Made by a program: the position numbers and the translations under genes. From NCBI RefSeq assembly GCF_030177755.1, contig NZ_CP126539.1:1512001-1576000 (forward strand): a stretch of 64,000 nt of DNA. The letters are read 5' to 3'. This document shows, piece by piece, positions 24,687 through 32,494 of this stretch. Every line of letters starts with the position of its first letter. The first letter of the stretch is position 1. Origin of the DNA: Devosia sp. RR2S18. GTDB lineage: Bacteria; Pseudomonadota; Alphaproteobacteria; Rhizobiales; Devosiaceae. Under the pieces are notes generated by a model, which did not search any database, was not told the origin of the DNA, and was given only the letters and a program-made list of their open reading frames with translations.

Positions 24687-25646
24687 ATGACGCAATACAC
24701 GAAGCCCTACCTACCTGTGCCGGATCAGATCGCGCTCTTACAGAGTCGCGGTATGATTGTTGACGACTTGGATAAGGCATCAGAGTACCTCTCCAGGATT
24801 GGGTATTACCGTCTCAGCGGCTATTTCCACCCATTTCGTCAGCGAGGTGTTGATGCAGATGGCAGGCAGATACTGCTAGACACATACCTTCCGGACACCC
24901 GGTTTCAGTGGGCCACGGATCTTTATGCCTTCGATAAGGGCCTGAGACTGCAGCTCCTCGACGTGCTGGAGCGGGTAGAGATTTTCGTCAGGACCGCCAT
25001 AGCCCTTCAAATAGGACGATATGATCCTTGGGCGCACCGGTTACCCAATATTCTCGATCCGAGCTTCACGAGCATAAATCCACGCTCAGGCAAGGTCCCG
25101 CATACCGACTGGTTGGCGCGTCTAGACAACAAGGCCGTTGGTTCAAAGGAAGAGTTTGCAGTTCATTTCAGAAGTAAGTACTCGACTTCACATATGCCGG
25201 TGTGGGTAGCCGTGGAGCTCCTCGACTTTGGACCACTGTCGATTTTTTTGAGCGGGATGAAGGGGAGAGACATCAAGGCAGTGGCCAGTAGCTGCGACGT
25301 TCCGCGGTGGGACGTCTTCGCGACCTGGGTGCGATCGCTTCCGGTAGTGCGAAACGCTTGTGCGCACCATGCCCGGGTCTGGAACAAGCCCTTAGTGGAT
25401 CAGCCGCGCCTCCCACCCAAAGGGCTCATGCCGATGTTGGATCATGTTGCTACGTCTCCATACTCCAACAAGCGATTATACGCGGCCTGCGCAGTCGCGC
25501 GGTATCTTCTGCTCAAGATCAATCCACGCACCCAATGGTCTGACCGTCTCAAGGCTCATCTAACTACCTTTCCCACAAACACGTACATCTCACCAAAGAC
25601 CATGGGCTTCCCAGATCGGTGGGAGGATCTAGATCTGTGGAAGTAG
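24687..25646 (+). CDS. Abi_2-family abortive-infection protein (319 aa)
   Basis: The N-terminus has the family pattern YTKPYLPVPDQIALLQSRGM and YLSRIGYYRLSGYFHPFRQ. The central DLYAFDKGLRLQLLDVLERVEI and C-terminal VRNACAHHARVWN follow; the latter is an R-x4-H HEPN ribonuclease motif. Abi_2 (AbiD/AbiF-like) proteins stop phage growth by harming the infected cell, probably through RNA cleavage. The length is normal and the gene looks intact. It stands alone, without an obvious antitoxin. Confidence 0.85.
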   Translation: MTQYTKPYLPVPDQIALLQSRGMIVDDLDKASEYLSRIGYYRLSGYFHPFRQRGVDADGRQILLDTYLPDTRFQWATDLYAFDKGLRLQLLDVLERVEIFVRTAIALQIGRYDPWAHRLPNILDPSFTSINPRSGKVPHTDWLARLDNKAVGSKEEFAVHFRSKYSTSHMPVWVAVELLDFGPLSIFLSGMKGRDIKAVASSCDVPRWDVFATWVRSLPVVRNACAHHARVWNKPLVDQPRLPPKGLMPMLDHVATSPYSNKRLYAACAVARYLLLKINPRTQWSDRLKAHLTTFPTNTYISPKTMGFPDRWEDLDLWK

Positions 25647-25816
25647 GTCACGTCTCGCGCGTACTGCCCTGAATAGAGATCTGGAGCCCAGCTGTCGGAG
25701 GGCCTTGATCACTTAGGTGTAACGGGTTGGTTCCCGGCGCCGTTCACCCTGTTCCACGAGCTGGTGGGACGCCAATCCCACTCTGCCGGTATGTTGCTGT
25801 GCAGGAGGTGAGAGCA

Positions 25817-25927
25817 ATGGCGTTCGTGCACGGCATTCGGCAGCGAAGGGCAAGGCGATGGAGGCTGCTCCTTGTGTTGCTCGCTGCAGTAGCGGTGGTG
25901 GTGTTTGTGCTCGCTCCGCGCCTATAA
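25817..25927 (+). CDS. Very small membrane protein (36 aa)
   Basis: ATG with a strong AGGAGGTGAGAGCA upstream. Reads a basic N-terminus (HGIRQRRARRWR) and a single hydrophobic helix (LLLVLLAAVAVVVFVLAP). It lies 20 bases before the MAR-PNTES gene. No family. Confidence 0.5.
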   Translation: MAFVHGIRQRRARRWRLLLVLLAAVAVVVFVLAPRL

Positions 25928-25947
25928 TGGCACTGAGGAGGGTCCCC

Positions 25948-26109
25948 ATGGCTCGCGTGCCGAACACCGAGAGCATTTCGCACCTGATAGGCGGTGACGA
26001 GGTGGTGTTGCCGCCGGCGACAGGACCAGAGGCCAAGCGCGTACTGGCCGACATTGATCGGCAGGTAGCGGAGATAGAGCGTAAGCTGATGGCGAAGGCA
26101 CAACAATGA
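25948..26109 (+). CDS. Small MAR-PNTES protein, intact copy (53 aa)
   Basis: ATG after GAGGAGGGTCCCC. Reads MARVPNTESISHLIGGDEVV then an Ala-rich, charged helix (AKRVLADIDRQVAEIERKL). The first 18 residues match the truncated copy at 1833. Soluble, helical, unknown function. It opens the second of two collinear modules described under findings. Confidence 0.6.
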   Translation: MARVPNTESISHLIGGDEVVLPPATGPEAKRVLADIDRQVAEIERKLMAKAQQ

Positions 26110-26121
26110 GCGCTTTGCCAT

Positions 26122-26613
26122 ATGGGTGAGTTCGCCGACAGCTATTTGGGGAGGCTGCGCGCTGCCGTCGGAACCCAGCTTCTGCTTGTACCTGGAGTGC
26201 GTATTGTTCTGGAGAATGCAGCGGGCGAGGTGCTGTTAGACCTGCGGGCTGACAACAATCTGTGGGCACTCCCCGGTGGCGCTTGCGAGCCTGGCGAAGC
26301 TGCAATGTCGTCAATCGCCCGTGAGGTTCTGGAAGAAGCGGGGGTAACTCTTGAAGATGCCACGCCGTTCGGCTTCGCGAGTGATCCTCATTGGGAGCTA
26401 AACAACTATCCTAACGGAGACACGAGCCAGAACTTCTGCCTCATGTTCACCAGCACGAGCTTTTCAGGCAGCCCGCGCCCGGTTGATGGGGAGGCGAAGG
26501 AGTATCTCTGGTGCGCCCCGGAGAAGCTGCCTGCGCAGATGGTGCCACATCACCGCCGATCAGTGGAGGCGTGGTTGCGGTGGAAGGAAGGTGGCGGATT
26601 TCAGCTTATTTGA
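26122..26613 (+). CDS. Nudix hydrolase (163 aa)
   Basis: A perfect Nudix box G-x5-E-x7-REVLEEAGV spans GGACEPGEAAMSSI followed by AREVLEEAGV (about residues 52-75). Flanking segments LLVPGVRIVLENAAGEVLLD and WALPGG fit the fold. It hydrolyses a nucleoside-diphosphate-linked substrate that cannot be predicted here. It begins 12 bases after the small gene at 25948. Confidence 0.9.
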   Translation: MGEFADSYLGRLRAAVGTQLLLVPGVRIVLENAAGEVLLDLRADNNLWALPGGACEPGEAAMSSIAREVLEEAGVTLEDATPFGFASDPHWELNNYPNGDTSQNFCLMFTSTSFSGSPRPVDGEAKEYLWCAPEKLPAQMVPHHRRSVEAWLRWKEGGGFQLI

Positions 26614-26687
26614 GCGGTAGAATGCAAAGTCGAAGTGTCCTGCAAAGCGCGACTTGTTCTCGCCAGATGAACAGGAGCGCAAGCACT

Positions 26688-27116
26688 ATGTTGATACAAC
26701 TGCGCGTAGGCGCCTGTGCGCTGCTCATGTCTGTCCTACCGGCTGCCGCCCAGCAGCCGCAGCTCGACATGTGCAACGGTCGACCAAACACCTCTGACAA
26801 GACCTGCCTAGTGGACGGAGACACGCTCTGGCTCCATGGCGAGAACATTCGGCTCAAGGACTTCGATACGCCAGAGCCGCAAAGCAGCATCTGTGGCGGT
26901 GATCAGGAGAAGGCACTGGCCTCGATGGCAAGCATGCGGATGCTGGAGTTGCTCAACGGTAACGACTGGACGATTGAGTACTTCGGCTACGACAGCACCA
27001 GCAGCAGGCGCCGCCTGGCCACGATCCGCATAGGTGGAGAGGACGTCGGGGACATCCTGATCAATGAGCGCTTAGCGCGCCGCTGGCCGGATGGTGAAGA
27101 GTGGTGGTGCAACTGA
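26688..27116 (+). CDS. Secreted staphylococcal-nuclease-like protein, copy 2 (142 aa)
   Basis: ATG at 26688 after CAGGAGCGC opens a signal peptide (LRVGACALLMSVLPAAAQ). The mature part repeats copy 1 (3620) almost residue for residue: QPQLDMCNGRPNT, KTCLVDGDTLWL, IRLKDFDTPEPQSSICGG, DGEEWWCN. The signal peptides of the two copies differ much more than the mature domains. The end overlaps the next gene by 16 bases. Confidence 0.78.
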   Translation: MLIQLRVGACALLMSVLPAAAQQPQLDMCNGRPNTSDKTCLVDGDTLWLHGENIRLKDFDTPEPQSSICGGDQEKALASMASMRMLELLNGNDWTIEYFGYDSTSSRRRLATIRIGGEDVGDILINERLARRWPDGEEWWCN

Positions 27117-27502
27117 GTATAGAGGCGTGGTGCCTCTTCGGGGGGATCATCCTAGCGCTTGTGCACCTCAGTGCCGCGTCGTTTGCCTTCAAAGCCCAAG
27201 TGGGAAACCGCTATACGGTTGGCGCACGTGACGAGGGGCTGAAGCCCGAGGGCTTGGCTGGGCGCCTTGACCGAGCGCAACGAAACTTTAACGAGACTTT
27301 CCCAGCGTTTGCAGCTGCGGTGCTATTGCTGCTTCACCTGCAGAGCGAGGGCACGTTTAGCGCTGTTGGCGCCGCGCTCTACCTTGGAGGAAGAATCCTG
27401 TACCTACCGCTCTACGCCGCGGGCGTGCCGTGGCTGCGGACTTTCAGCTGGAACTTTGCCACGCTTGGCTTGGTAATGGTTGCTGTTGATACTCTGATGT
27501 AG
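27101..27502 (+). CDS. MAPEG-family membrane protein (133 aa)
   Basis: Four predicted helices and the family core YTVGARDEGLKPEGLAGRLD then RAQRNFNETFPAFAAAVLLL (the RAxRAxxNxxE-type motif, here RAQRNFNETFP), ending ILYLPLYAAGVPWLRTFSW. MAPEG proteins include glutathione-dependent enzymes; bacterial YecN/MAPEG members are mostly uncharacterised. Start is one of three successive GTG codons at 27101-27109, inside the end of the SNase-like gene. Confidence 0.85.
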   Translation: MVVQLSIEAWCLFGGIILALVHLSAASFAFKAQVGNRYTVGARDEGLKPEGLAGRLDRAQRNFNETFPAFAAAVLLLLHLQSEGTFSAVGAALYLGGRILYLPLYAAGVPWLRTFSWNFATLGLVMVAVDTLM

Positions 27503-27515
27503 GGAGCGTCAATGA

Positions 27516-27788
27516 ATGAGCCGCGTCAGCACCGCTCTCTGTGGCGGGAAGAATGAGCGCGCTGTTGGAACTGGAGGGGCTGGATTGAGAAAGTCGCGCG
27601 CCCGTCCGCCATTGCCGCCTGTACCGCCGCCTCCCGGCACCACGACTTGGGTCGAAGCCCTGCGGGCGCTCCACACTGCGAAAGCCAGTGAGGAGGTGGG
27701 CGGGCCGCACCACAGGCTGAACCTTTCCGGACCGTTGACGACGCGCCCGCCACGTAAGCGGCGAAGGCCGGTCGAGAGCATTTCCTGA
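27516..27788 (+). CDS. Small RKRR-family protein, copy 2 (90 aa)
   Basis: ATG after GGGAGCGTCAATGA. Pro-rich middle (ARPPLPPVPPPPGTTTWVEA) then LRALHTAK ... NLSGPLTTRPPRKRRRPV, shared with the frame at 5185. It stops three codons after the conserved block. Basic, soluble; no known family. The shared block is the best evidence that it is a gene. Confidence 0.5.
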   Translation: MSRVSTALCGGKNERAVGTGGAGLRKSRARPPLPPVPPPPGTTTWVEALRALHTAKASEEVGGPHHRLNLSGPLTTRPPRKRRRPVESIS

Positions 27789-27905
27789 GGATTGGTGACG
27801 CTACCGGGCCGGAATTCTTTGGGAGGGCATTCGGAGCGGTAGCGCCGGGTGACAATCTGCACCTGCACGGTTAACCATCGATTAAAGGGAACGGAGACGT
27901 GATCG

Positions 27906-28589
27906 ATGTGCGGACGCTTCACCAATGAGATGACCTGGGAGCAGATCCACGCGCTCTACAAGCTCTCCGACAGCATGTTCCCGGTGAAGTCGAACCTGCA
28001 GCCTCGGTACACCATCGCCCCGACCCAGTCCGTCCACTTCGTCCACATGAACAAACAGGGCAACCTTGAGCTCGATGAGGGCCGTTGGTGGCTGGTGCCG
28101 TGGTTCGCCAAGGAGTTGCCCACGGCGGCCATGTTCAACGCTCGCATCGAGACCGTCGACACCTCGGGTGCTTTCCGGGAGGGCTTCAAGTCACGGCGCT
28201 GCCTGATCCCTGCCGACGGCTACTTCGAGTGGACCAAAGGCCAGGACGGCGGCAAGGATCCGTGGCTGCTACAGCTGCCGGAAGCGCAGCCGTTCAGTTT
28301 CGCCGGCATATGGGCCCGCAACGACAATCTGGGGATCACCAGCTGCACCATCATCACGGCGCCGGCCGTGCCGGAGATTGCCGAGATCCACACGCGCATG
28401 CCGGTGATCGTTGAGCCGCATGCTCACAAGGACTGGCTCGACACCTCTATTCAGGGGAATGACGCCAAAGCCGTGCTGCTGGACAACCAGGTCGACAGCT
28501 ACCTGCAGTTCCACCGGGTCGGCCGATCGGTCAACAACAGCCGGTACGAAGGCACTGACACCAAGAAGCCGCTGGTGAACTCGCTTTAA
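27906..28589 (+). CDS. SOS-response-associated peptidase family (SRAP/YedK-like, 227 aa)
   Basis: Begins MCGRFTNEMTWEQI, where Cys2 is the catalytic residue that crosslinks to abasic sites in single-stranded DNA. Other family motifs: PRYTIAPTQSVHFV (Asn replaced in part), FNARIETVDTSGAFREGFKS, RRCLIPADGYFEW and a TRMPVIV segment with the conserved HxRMP-type His (IHTRMP). Full length. SRAP genes are common on phages and islands and protect abasic single-stranded DNA. Confidence 0.92.
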   Translation: MCGRFTNEMTWEQIHALYKLSDSMFPVKSNLQPRYTIAPTQSVHFVHMNKQGNLELDEGRWWLVPWFAKELPTAAMFNARIETVDTSGAFREGFKSRRCLIPADGYFEWTKGQDGGKDPWLLQLPEAQPFSFAGIWARNDNLGITSCTIITAPAVPEIAEIHTRMPVIVEPHAHKDWLDTSIQGNDAKAVLLDNQVDSYLQFHRVGRSVNNSRYEGTDTKKPLVNSL

Positions 28590-28859
28590 TTGATCGGGGT
28601 CAAAGCGCCGCGGCAGGCAGCGGCGTAGAAAAAGGTCACGGGCCGGCGTGAGCCGGGCTGGGGGACCTGCGTCCACAAGCACTCCAGCGAGGTGGTTCGC
28701 GCCGTCTCCCCGCCTCCCCAAGTGCCTAGCTACGCCTCACTGGTGAAGTCGGATCATAGGATTACTCGATCATTCCTCTGTTCCTCGGCGGAAGAAAGCT
28801 GGACAACTAACATTTGTTAATAGACTAAGGGGCGGTCCGCCCAAAGGCGCCAGGTGCCA
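28590..28859. other. Intergenic stretch
   Basis: No gene is supported. The last 80 bases are A/T-richer (around CATTTGTTAATAGACTAAGG) and probably hold the promoter of the receiver gene at 28860. Confidence 0.3.
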
Positions 28860-29246
28860 ATGAACCCCGTAGTCGTGCTAATCGCCGAAGACGAAGAATT
28901 GCTGTCCTACACCTTGAGCGAGGCGTTCATCGATGCCGGCTACGACGTGGAGGTCGCACACAACGGGGCCGACGCCATTGCTCTGCTAGAGAGGGAGCAT
29001 CAACGCGTGAAGGCGGTCCTTGCCGACATCCGAATGGCCGGTAAACTCACTGGATGGGACGTCGGGCACCGCGCCCGTGAGCTCTCGCCGACCGTGGCCG
29101 TAGTTTACATGAGCGGCGACAGTGCCAACGAGTGGCCAGCCAAGGGCGTGCCGAACAGCATCATGCTGGCGAAGCCGTTCGCCTTGGATCAACCGGTCAC
29201 TGCTGTTTCGACCCTCTTGAACCATGTGCCGCCGACCGCCCAATAA
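28860..29246 (+). CDS. Single-domain response regulator (128 aa)
   Basis: A stand-alone CheY-like receiver: acidic pair AEDEELLSY, phospho-acceptor Asp in VLADIRMAGKLTGWD, Thr/Ser switch in VVYMSGDS and Lys in LAKPF. No output domain and no kinase gene nearby. A start at 28854 (GTG) is possible. A hairpin terminator follows. Confidence 0.9.
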   Translation: MNPVVVLIAEDEELLSYTLSEAFIDAGYDVEVAHNGADAIALLEREHQRVKAVLADIRMAGKLTGWDVGHRARELSPTVAVVYMSGDSANEWPAKGVPNSIMLAKPFALDQPVTAVSTLLNHVPPTAQ

Positions 29247-29249
29247 TCT

Positions 29250-29289
29250 GAAGGCCCCGACCTTGGAGTGAGTCGAGGCCTTCGTTTTC
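29250..29289 (+). terminator. Terminator after the response regulator
   Basis: GAAGGCC and GGCCTTC pair (with extra CGAC/GTCG pairing inside), followed by GTTTTC. It lies directly after the stop codon. Confidence 0.7.
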
Positions 29290-29313
29290 GCAGTCTGGCG
29301 GCCTGCAGCCGCT

Positions 29314-29673
29314 CTAATCCATGGCACCAGATTTCGGTTCCACCTTCGACAGCGGCCCGTAGTACTCATCCCTCCAGAGTTGTATGCGCCGCTCGCCCGC
29401 AGGTCGCCTGATCAGTGTGTGGCCGACGTCATCGGAGTTGGCGTAGCGCTCTCGCACCCGGAAGAAATTCGGGCTGCCACAGTTCGGGCACCGGGGCCCG
29501 AAGAGTTCCTCGACGAACAGGTCCGGTGCGTAGCCGCACTCGAGGAGGTCGCTGGCTAGGTAGTGACGAGATCGCCGGCACAGCTTGCATCGGGCGACGA
29601 TCAGCATCTGGGCAGCAGCGGCCTGGTGCAGCTTGGTCCGGTAGTTGAGGCCCGACCTGGGCGTCTTGCTCAC
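29314..29673 (-). CDS. Zinc-ribbon-like protein, intact copy (119 aa)
   Basis: Cys pairs ARCKLCRRSRHYLASDLLEC and GPRCPNCGSPNFFRVRERYA suggest a zinc-binding fold. The GTG start at 29673 opens MSKTPRSGLNYRTKLHQAAA. A closely similar copy at 5895-6076/8284-8469 is broken by IS21. No functional assignment; short proteins like this are scattered through this bacterial order, as I recall, and may bind nucleic acid. Confidence 0.7.
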   Translation of the reverse strand: MSKTPRSGLNYRTKLHQAAAAQMLIVARCKLCRRSRHYLASDLLECGYAPDLFVEELFGPRCPNCGSPNFFRVRERYANSDDVGHTLIRRPAGERRIQLWRDEYYGPLSKVEPKSGAMD

Positions 29674-29733
29674 GCGCGCTGCTTGCCGTTGGCGGCAACA
29701 AGCTCGTTTTCGGTCATCTGGGGCGTTTGCGCG

Positions 29734-30933
29734 TCATGCCGGCTGAGCAATCGCCGCGGTTCGCCGGTCTAGCACCGCCAACGCAAGCGTGCCAACCAGT
29801 GCAAGCACAAGGAACGCGACTCCCATCAGCGGCAGCGCGCCATAGCCCCAACCGGTAGCGATGGCGGCGCCACCAATGGCGGCCCCCGCTGCGATGCCGA
29901 TGTTGAATGCGGACGAGATCAGCGTCGAGGCGAAGTTGGGAGCCTCTTGCGCTTCTTTGAGGATGCGGGCCTGGACCGGGGCGGGGAAGCCGAATCCGAC
30001 CAGCCACGCGAGGCAGAGCATGGCAATCAGTGGCCAAGTCTGGGTGACAACCATCGCCATCGCGAGCACGAGGACGATGAAAAGCGCGAGGATACCGATC
30101 ATCGTCGGCGTCGATTTCCAATCGCCCAGCCGGCCGCCAATGAGGTTGCCGAAGAAGCCGGCAAGGCCCATTCCGAACAGCACCCACGGGACCTGCCCGA
30201 TGGGCATCCCGCCTGCGGTGGTCAAGATCGGAACGAGGTAGGCGAAGAAGGAAAAGACGCCGGTCGTGAAAAGCCCGATGATGCCATAGCAGAGGAGCAC
30301 GGCCGGCCGCGACGCGGCCCGCAATTCGGCAGCGAAGCTGTCGGCTCGGCGTTCCGCTTCACGCAACCTGGGGATCAGGACGAACAGGGCGACGCCGGCG
30401 ACCACGCCCGCGACGGCGATGAGCCAGAAGGTCGTGCGCCAGCCATAGGCGTTCCCAATCGCCGTCCCCAGCGGGATGCCCAGGACCGCGGATAGCGTCA
30501 CACCGGCGACAATGAGCGAGACAGCAGAATTCTGGCGATTCGAGGGAGCTAGGCGCGTCGCAATGACCATGGCGACCCCGAAGAAAAGGCCGTGACAGGA
30601 GGCAACGAGCAGTCTTGCCGCGAGCATCATCCAGAAGCTGTCCGAGACGGCGCAAAGTGCGGTCGCCGCGACGAAGACCGCCATGACCCCCATCAACAGG
30701 AATCGCCGTGACAGGCCAGTGGTGATCAGCGAAAGAATTGGCGCGGCGACGGCGACGCCTAAAGCGTAGCCGGTGATGAGTAGGCCGGCGGTCGGGATAT
30801 CAACGGAGAAATCAGCCGCGAGCGCGGGCAGCACGCCGGCAACGATCAGCTCGGACGTGCCGACGGCAAAGGTTGCCAGGAAAAGCGCGATTATCGGAAC
30901 CATCCAGTTCCGCGCAGTCGTGACGTCCGCCAT
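29734..30933 (-). CDS. MFS exporter of the DHA1 family (399 aa)
   Basis: Twelve hydrophobic helices. The N-terminus IIALFLATFAVGTSELIVAG and the loop LSRRFLLMGVMAVFVAATAL are typical of AraJ/YdhP-type drug/sugar efflux proteins; ASTLISSAFNIGIAAGAAIG is the conserved helix of the second half. The substrate cannot be predicted. ATG at 30933. A long palindrome at 31050-31082 lies upstream. Confidence 0.88.
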   Translation of the reverse strand: MADVTTARNWMVPIIALFLATFAVGTSELIVAGVLPALAADFSVDIPTAGLLITGYALGVAVAAPILSLITTGLSRRFLLMGVMAVFVAATALCAVSDSFWMMLAARLLVASCHGLFFGVAMVIATRLAPSNRQNSAVSLIVAGVTLSAVLGIPLGTAIGNAYGWRTTFWLIAVAGVVAGVALFVLIPRLREAERRADSFAAELRAASRPAVLLCYGIIGLFTTGVFSFFAYLVPILTTAGGMPIGQVPWVLFGMGLAGFFGNLIGGRLGDWKSTPTMIGILALFIVLVLAMAMVVTQTWPLIAMLCLAWLVGFGFPAPVQARILKEAQEAPNFASTLISSAFNIGIAAGAAIGGAAIATGWGYGALPLMGVAFLVLALVGTLALAVLDRRTAAIAQPA

Positions 30934-31049
30934 GAGGCGCCCCCCGTGCCTACATCTGTCGCGCGGGAAACATATCCGAAGTCCTCGTCACTTGCTAGGA
31001 TGGCGACAGACGGGTTCACGCCCCGCCGCTCCGAGAACTCCGTGGCGTG

Positions 31050-31082
31050 TTCAATGGGTGAGAAGTTCTCCCACCCATTGAA
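31050..31082. promoter_or_regulatory. 11-bp inverted repeat between the YccF and MFS genes
   Basis: TTCAATGGGTG and CACCCATTGAA are perfect complements around an 11-base centre that also contains GAA/TTC. It is 12 bases beyond the YccF stop and 117 bases before the MFS start. With no T-run it is more likely an operator or weak terminator. Confidence 0.45.
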
Positions 31083-31093
31083 AGTCCTGTCGC

Positions 31094-31576
31094 TTAGGCC
31101 ACAGCGCCTCGGTAGCGGGCCAACTTCGACCGGGCATTTTCCTGGCGAGCGACGTGGGCCAGTTCAGAATCGACCACTCGGCGGCCAACAGGCCAGAAGG
31201 AGATACCCGCCAGTTTGAACGCCTGCAATCCGAGTGGAATCCCGATGATCGTGAGGCAACAAAGCACTCCCGCTACCAGATAGCTTACGAACAGCAAGGC
31301 GCCGAACGTGCAAGCCCAAACGACGTTCGCGATGAAGCCGACTGTCCCTGTCACGGCCGTCAAAGGCGTTACACCTTGAGCATCCAGCTCACGGATGTGA
31401 ACCACGTCCTTGCCGAACGGCCATGCAGACAGCCGGGCCATCTGAAGCGCGGCGATTGTGAGAGGAATCCCCACAATCGATATCGCGAAGACCGCAGCCC
31501 CAACCAGCCAGAACAAGGCGATGTACCAACCACCCAAGACAAACCAAATCACGTTGCCAGCAAATCTCATTATCAT
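31094..31576 (-). CDS. YccF-domain membrane protein (160 aa)
   Basis: Two copies of the YccF domain: FAGNVIWFVLGGWYIALFWL with ISIVGIPLTIAALQMARLSA, and FIANVVWACTFGALLFVSYL with LTIIGIPLGLQAFKLAGISF. Each ends in a W-P-[FV]-G motif. Inner-membrane protein of unknown function. ATG at 31576 after GGGGG; 31570 is an alternative. Confidence 0.88.
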   Translation of the reverse strand: MIMRFAGNVIWFVLGGWYIALFWLVGAAVFAISIVGIPLTIAALQMARLSAWPFGKDVVHIRELDAQGVTPLTAVTGTVGFIANVVWACTFGALLFVSYLVAGVLCCLTIIGIPLGLQAFKLAGISFWPVGRRVVDSELAHVARQENARSKLARYRGAVA

Positions 31577-31699
31577 TCCCCCAAACGCCAAGCTCAGCGC
31601 ACCTTCTACTTAGCAGATCGCAACAGGATGGCCAATTTGGCAATCGCTGACAGTTACTGATTTCAGTTGCGTGATCACATCTGGCAGCGACCGTCCATC

Positions 31700-32041
31700 T
31701 CACCCGTCCAGTAGGGCGACGATTAGGTCGTCATCGGTCGCCTTTCCCAAGAGCGCAGCGCAAAGGGCTGGCAGCTCCATGCCTCGGCTGGTGCCTTCTC
31801 TCGCCAGCTTCGTGCGATGCTTTGCACTCATTGCTACGTCGACCAAAGCAAGGCCCGGATGCAATAGCACTGGCGAGATGCCAAGCTGTTGCCAAGCGAG
31901 CTCGATCTGCGGCGGTGTGACTTCGTTGGCCACCTCGATCGCGATCTGCTCTGCGGTCATTCCCCGTGCGGTAAGCATCCCGATCTGAGCGACTAGTCTA
32001 TTGCGTTGCTTGTTCGCTTGAGCGGCTTTGGATGCGGGCAT
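31700..32041 (-). CDS. Small helical protein, phage-type, A (113 aa)
   Basis: ATG at 32041. The N-terminal half has an HTH-like stretch (LTARGMTAEQIAIEVANEVT). The C-terminal RTKLAREGTSRGMELPALCA aligns with RTTLAAEASRRGIDLPELVA of the next protein upstream (32060-32431), so the two are probably old paralogs. Likely DNA-binding; no named family. Confidence 0.6.
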   Translation of the reverse strand: MPASKAAQANKQRNRLVAQIGMLTARGMTAEQIAIEVANEVTPPQIELAWQQLGISPVLLHPGLALVDVAMSAKHRTKLAREGTSRGMELPALCAALLGKATDDDLIVALLDG

Positions 32042-32059
32042 GCTGATGGCGCCTAAACT

Positions 32060-32431
32060 TCAGGTGTCGAGCACGGCTCCGAACAGCCCATCCCGGCAGA
32101 TCGTCTCTGCCATCCTTGCCACCAGTTCGGGCAGATCGATGCCGCGGCGCGAAGCCTCGGCGGCCAGCGTGGTGCGGAATTTGGCCGCCAGGGGCACCGG
32201 CACATCGGCATACGTATGCCGGCGATCGGTGCCCTTGGCCGATATGCCCCAGTGCAGCGCCATGCTAGCCACTTGGTTCTGTTTGGTTCCGTCACTGAGC
32301 TCGGTTGCGATGGCGGTGCAGGAGTAACCCTTGGCGAGGAGGAAAGCGACCTTGGCGACCTTACGGTTCGGCCACACGTCGGAGTAGAGCGGGGCACCAA
32401 CACGAGGTGCCAGTTCAACTGCTGAGTCCAT
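32060..32431 (-). CDS. Small helical protein, phage-type, B (123 aa)
   Basis: ATG at 32431 after AGGAGCG. A candidate HTH is VAKVAFLLAKGYSCTAIATE followed by LSDGTKQNQVASMALHWGIS, similar in layout to GcrA-like or sigma-type HTH segments. The C-terminal helix pair is shared with the 113-aa neighbour. Spacing of 18 bases to that gene suggests one transcript. Confidence 0.6.
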   Translation of the reverse strand: MDSAVELAPRVGAPLYSDVWPNRKVAKVAFLLAKGYSCTAIATELSDGTKQNQVASMALHWGISAKGTDRRHTYADVPVPLAAKFRTTLAAEASRRGIDLPELVARMAETICRDGLFGAVLDT

Positions 32432-32494
32432 ACGAACGCTCCTTCTGTTCAACCTGGTGATGGCGGCCATTCCACCGGACGGGCCTGGTCCCCG

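Noticed and set aside
29947..30495. 182-residue charged plus-strand frame
   Set aside because: It is the antisense of the MFS exporter; its high Glu/Arg/Asp content is the usual shadow of membrane-helix codons.
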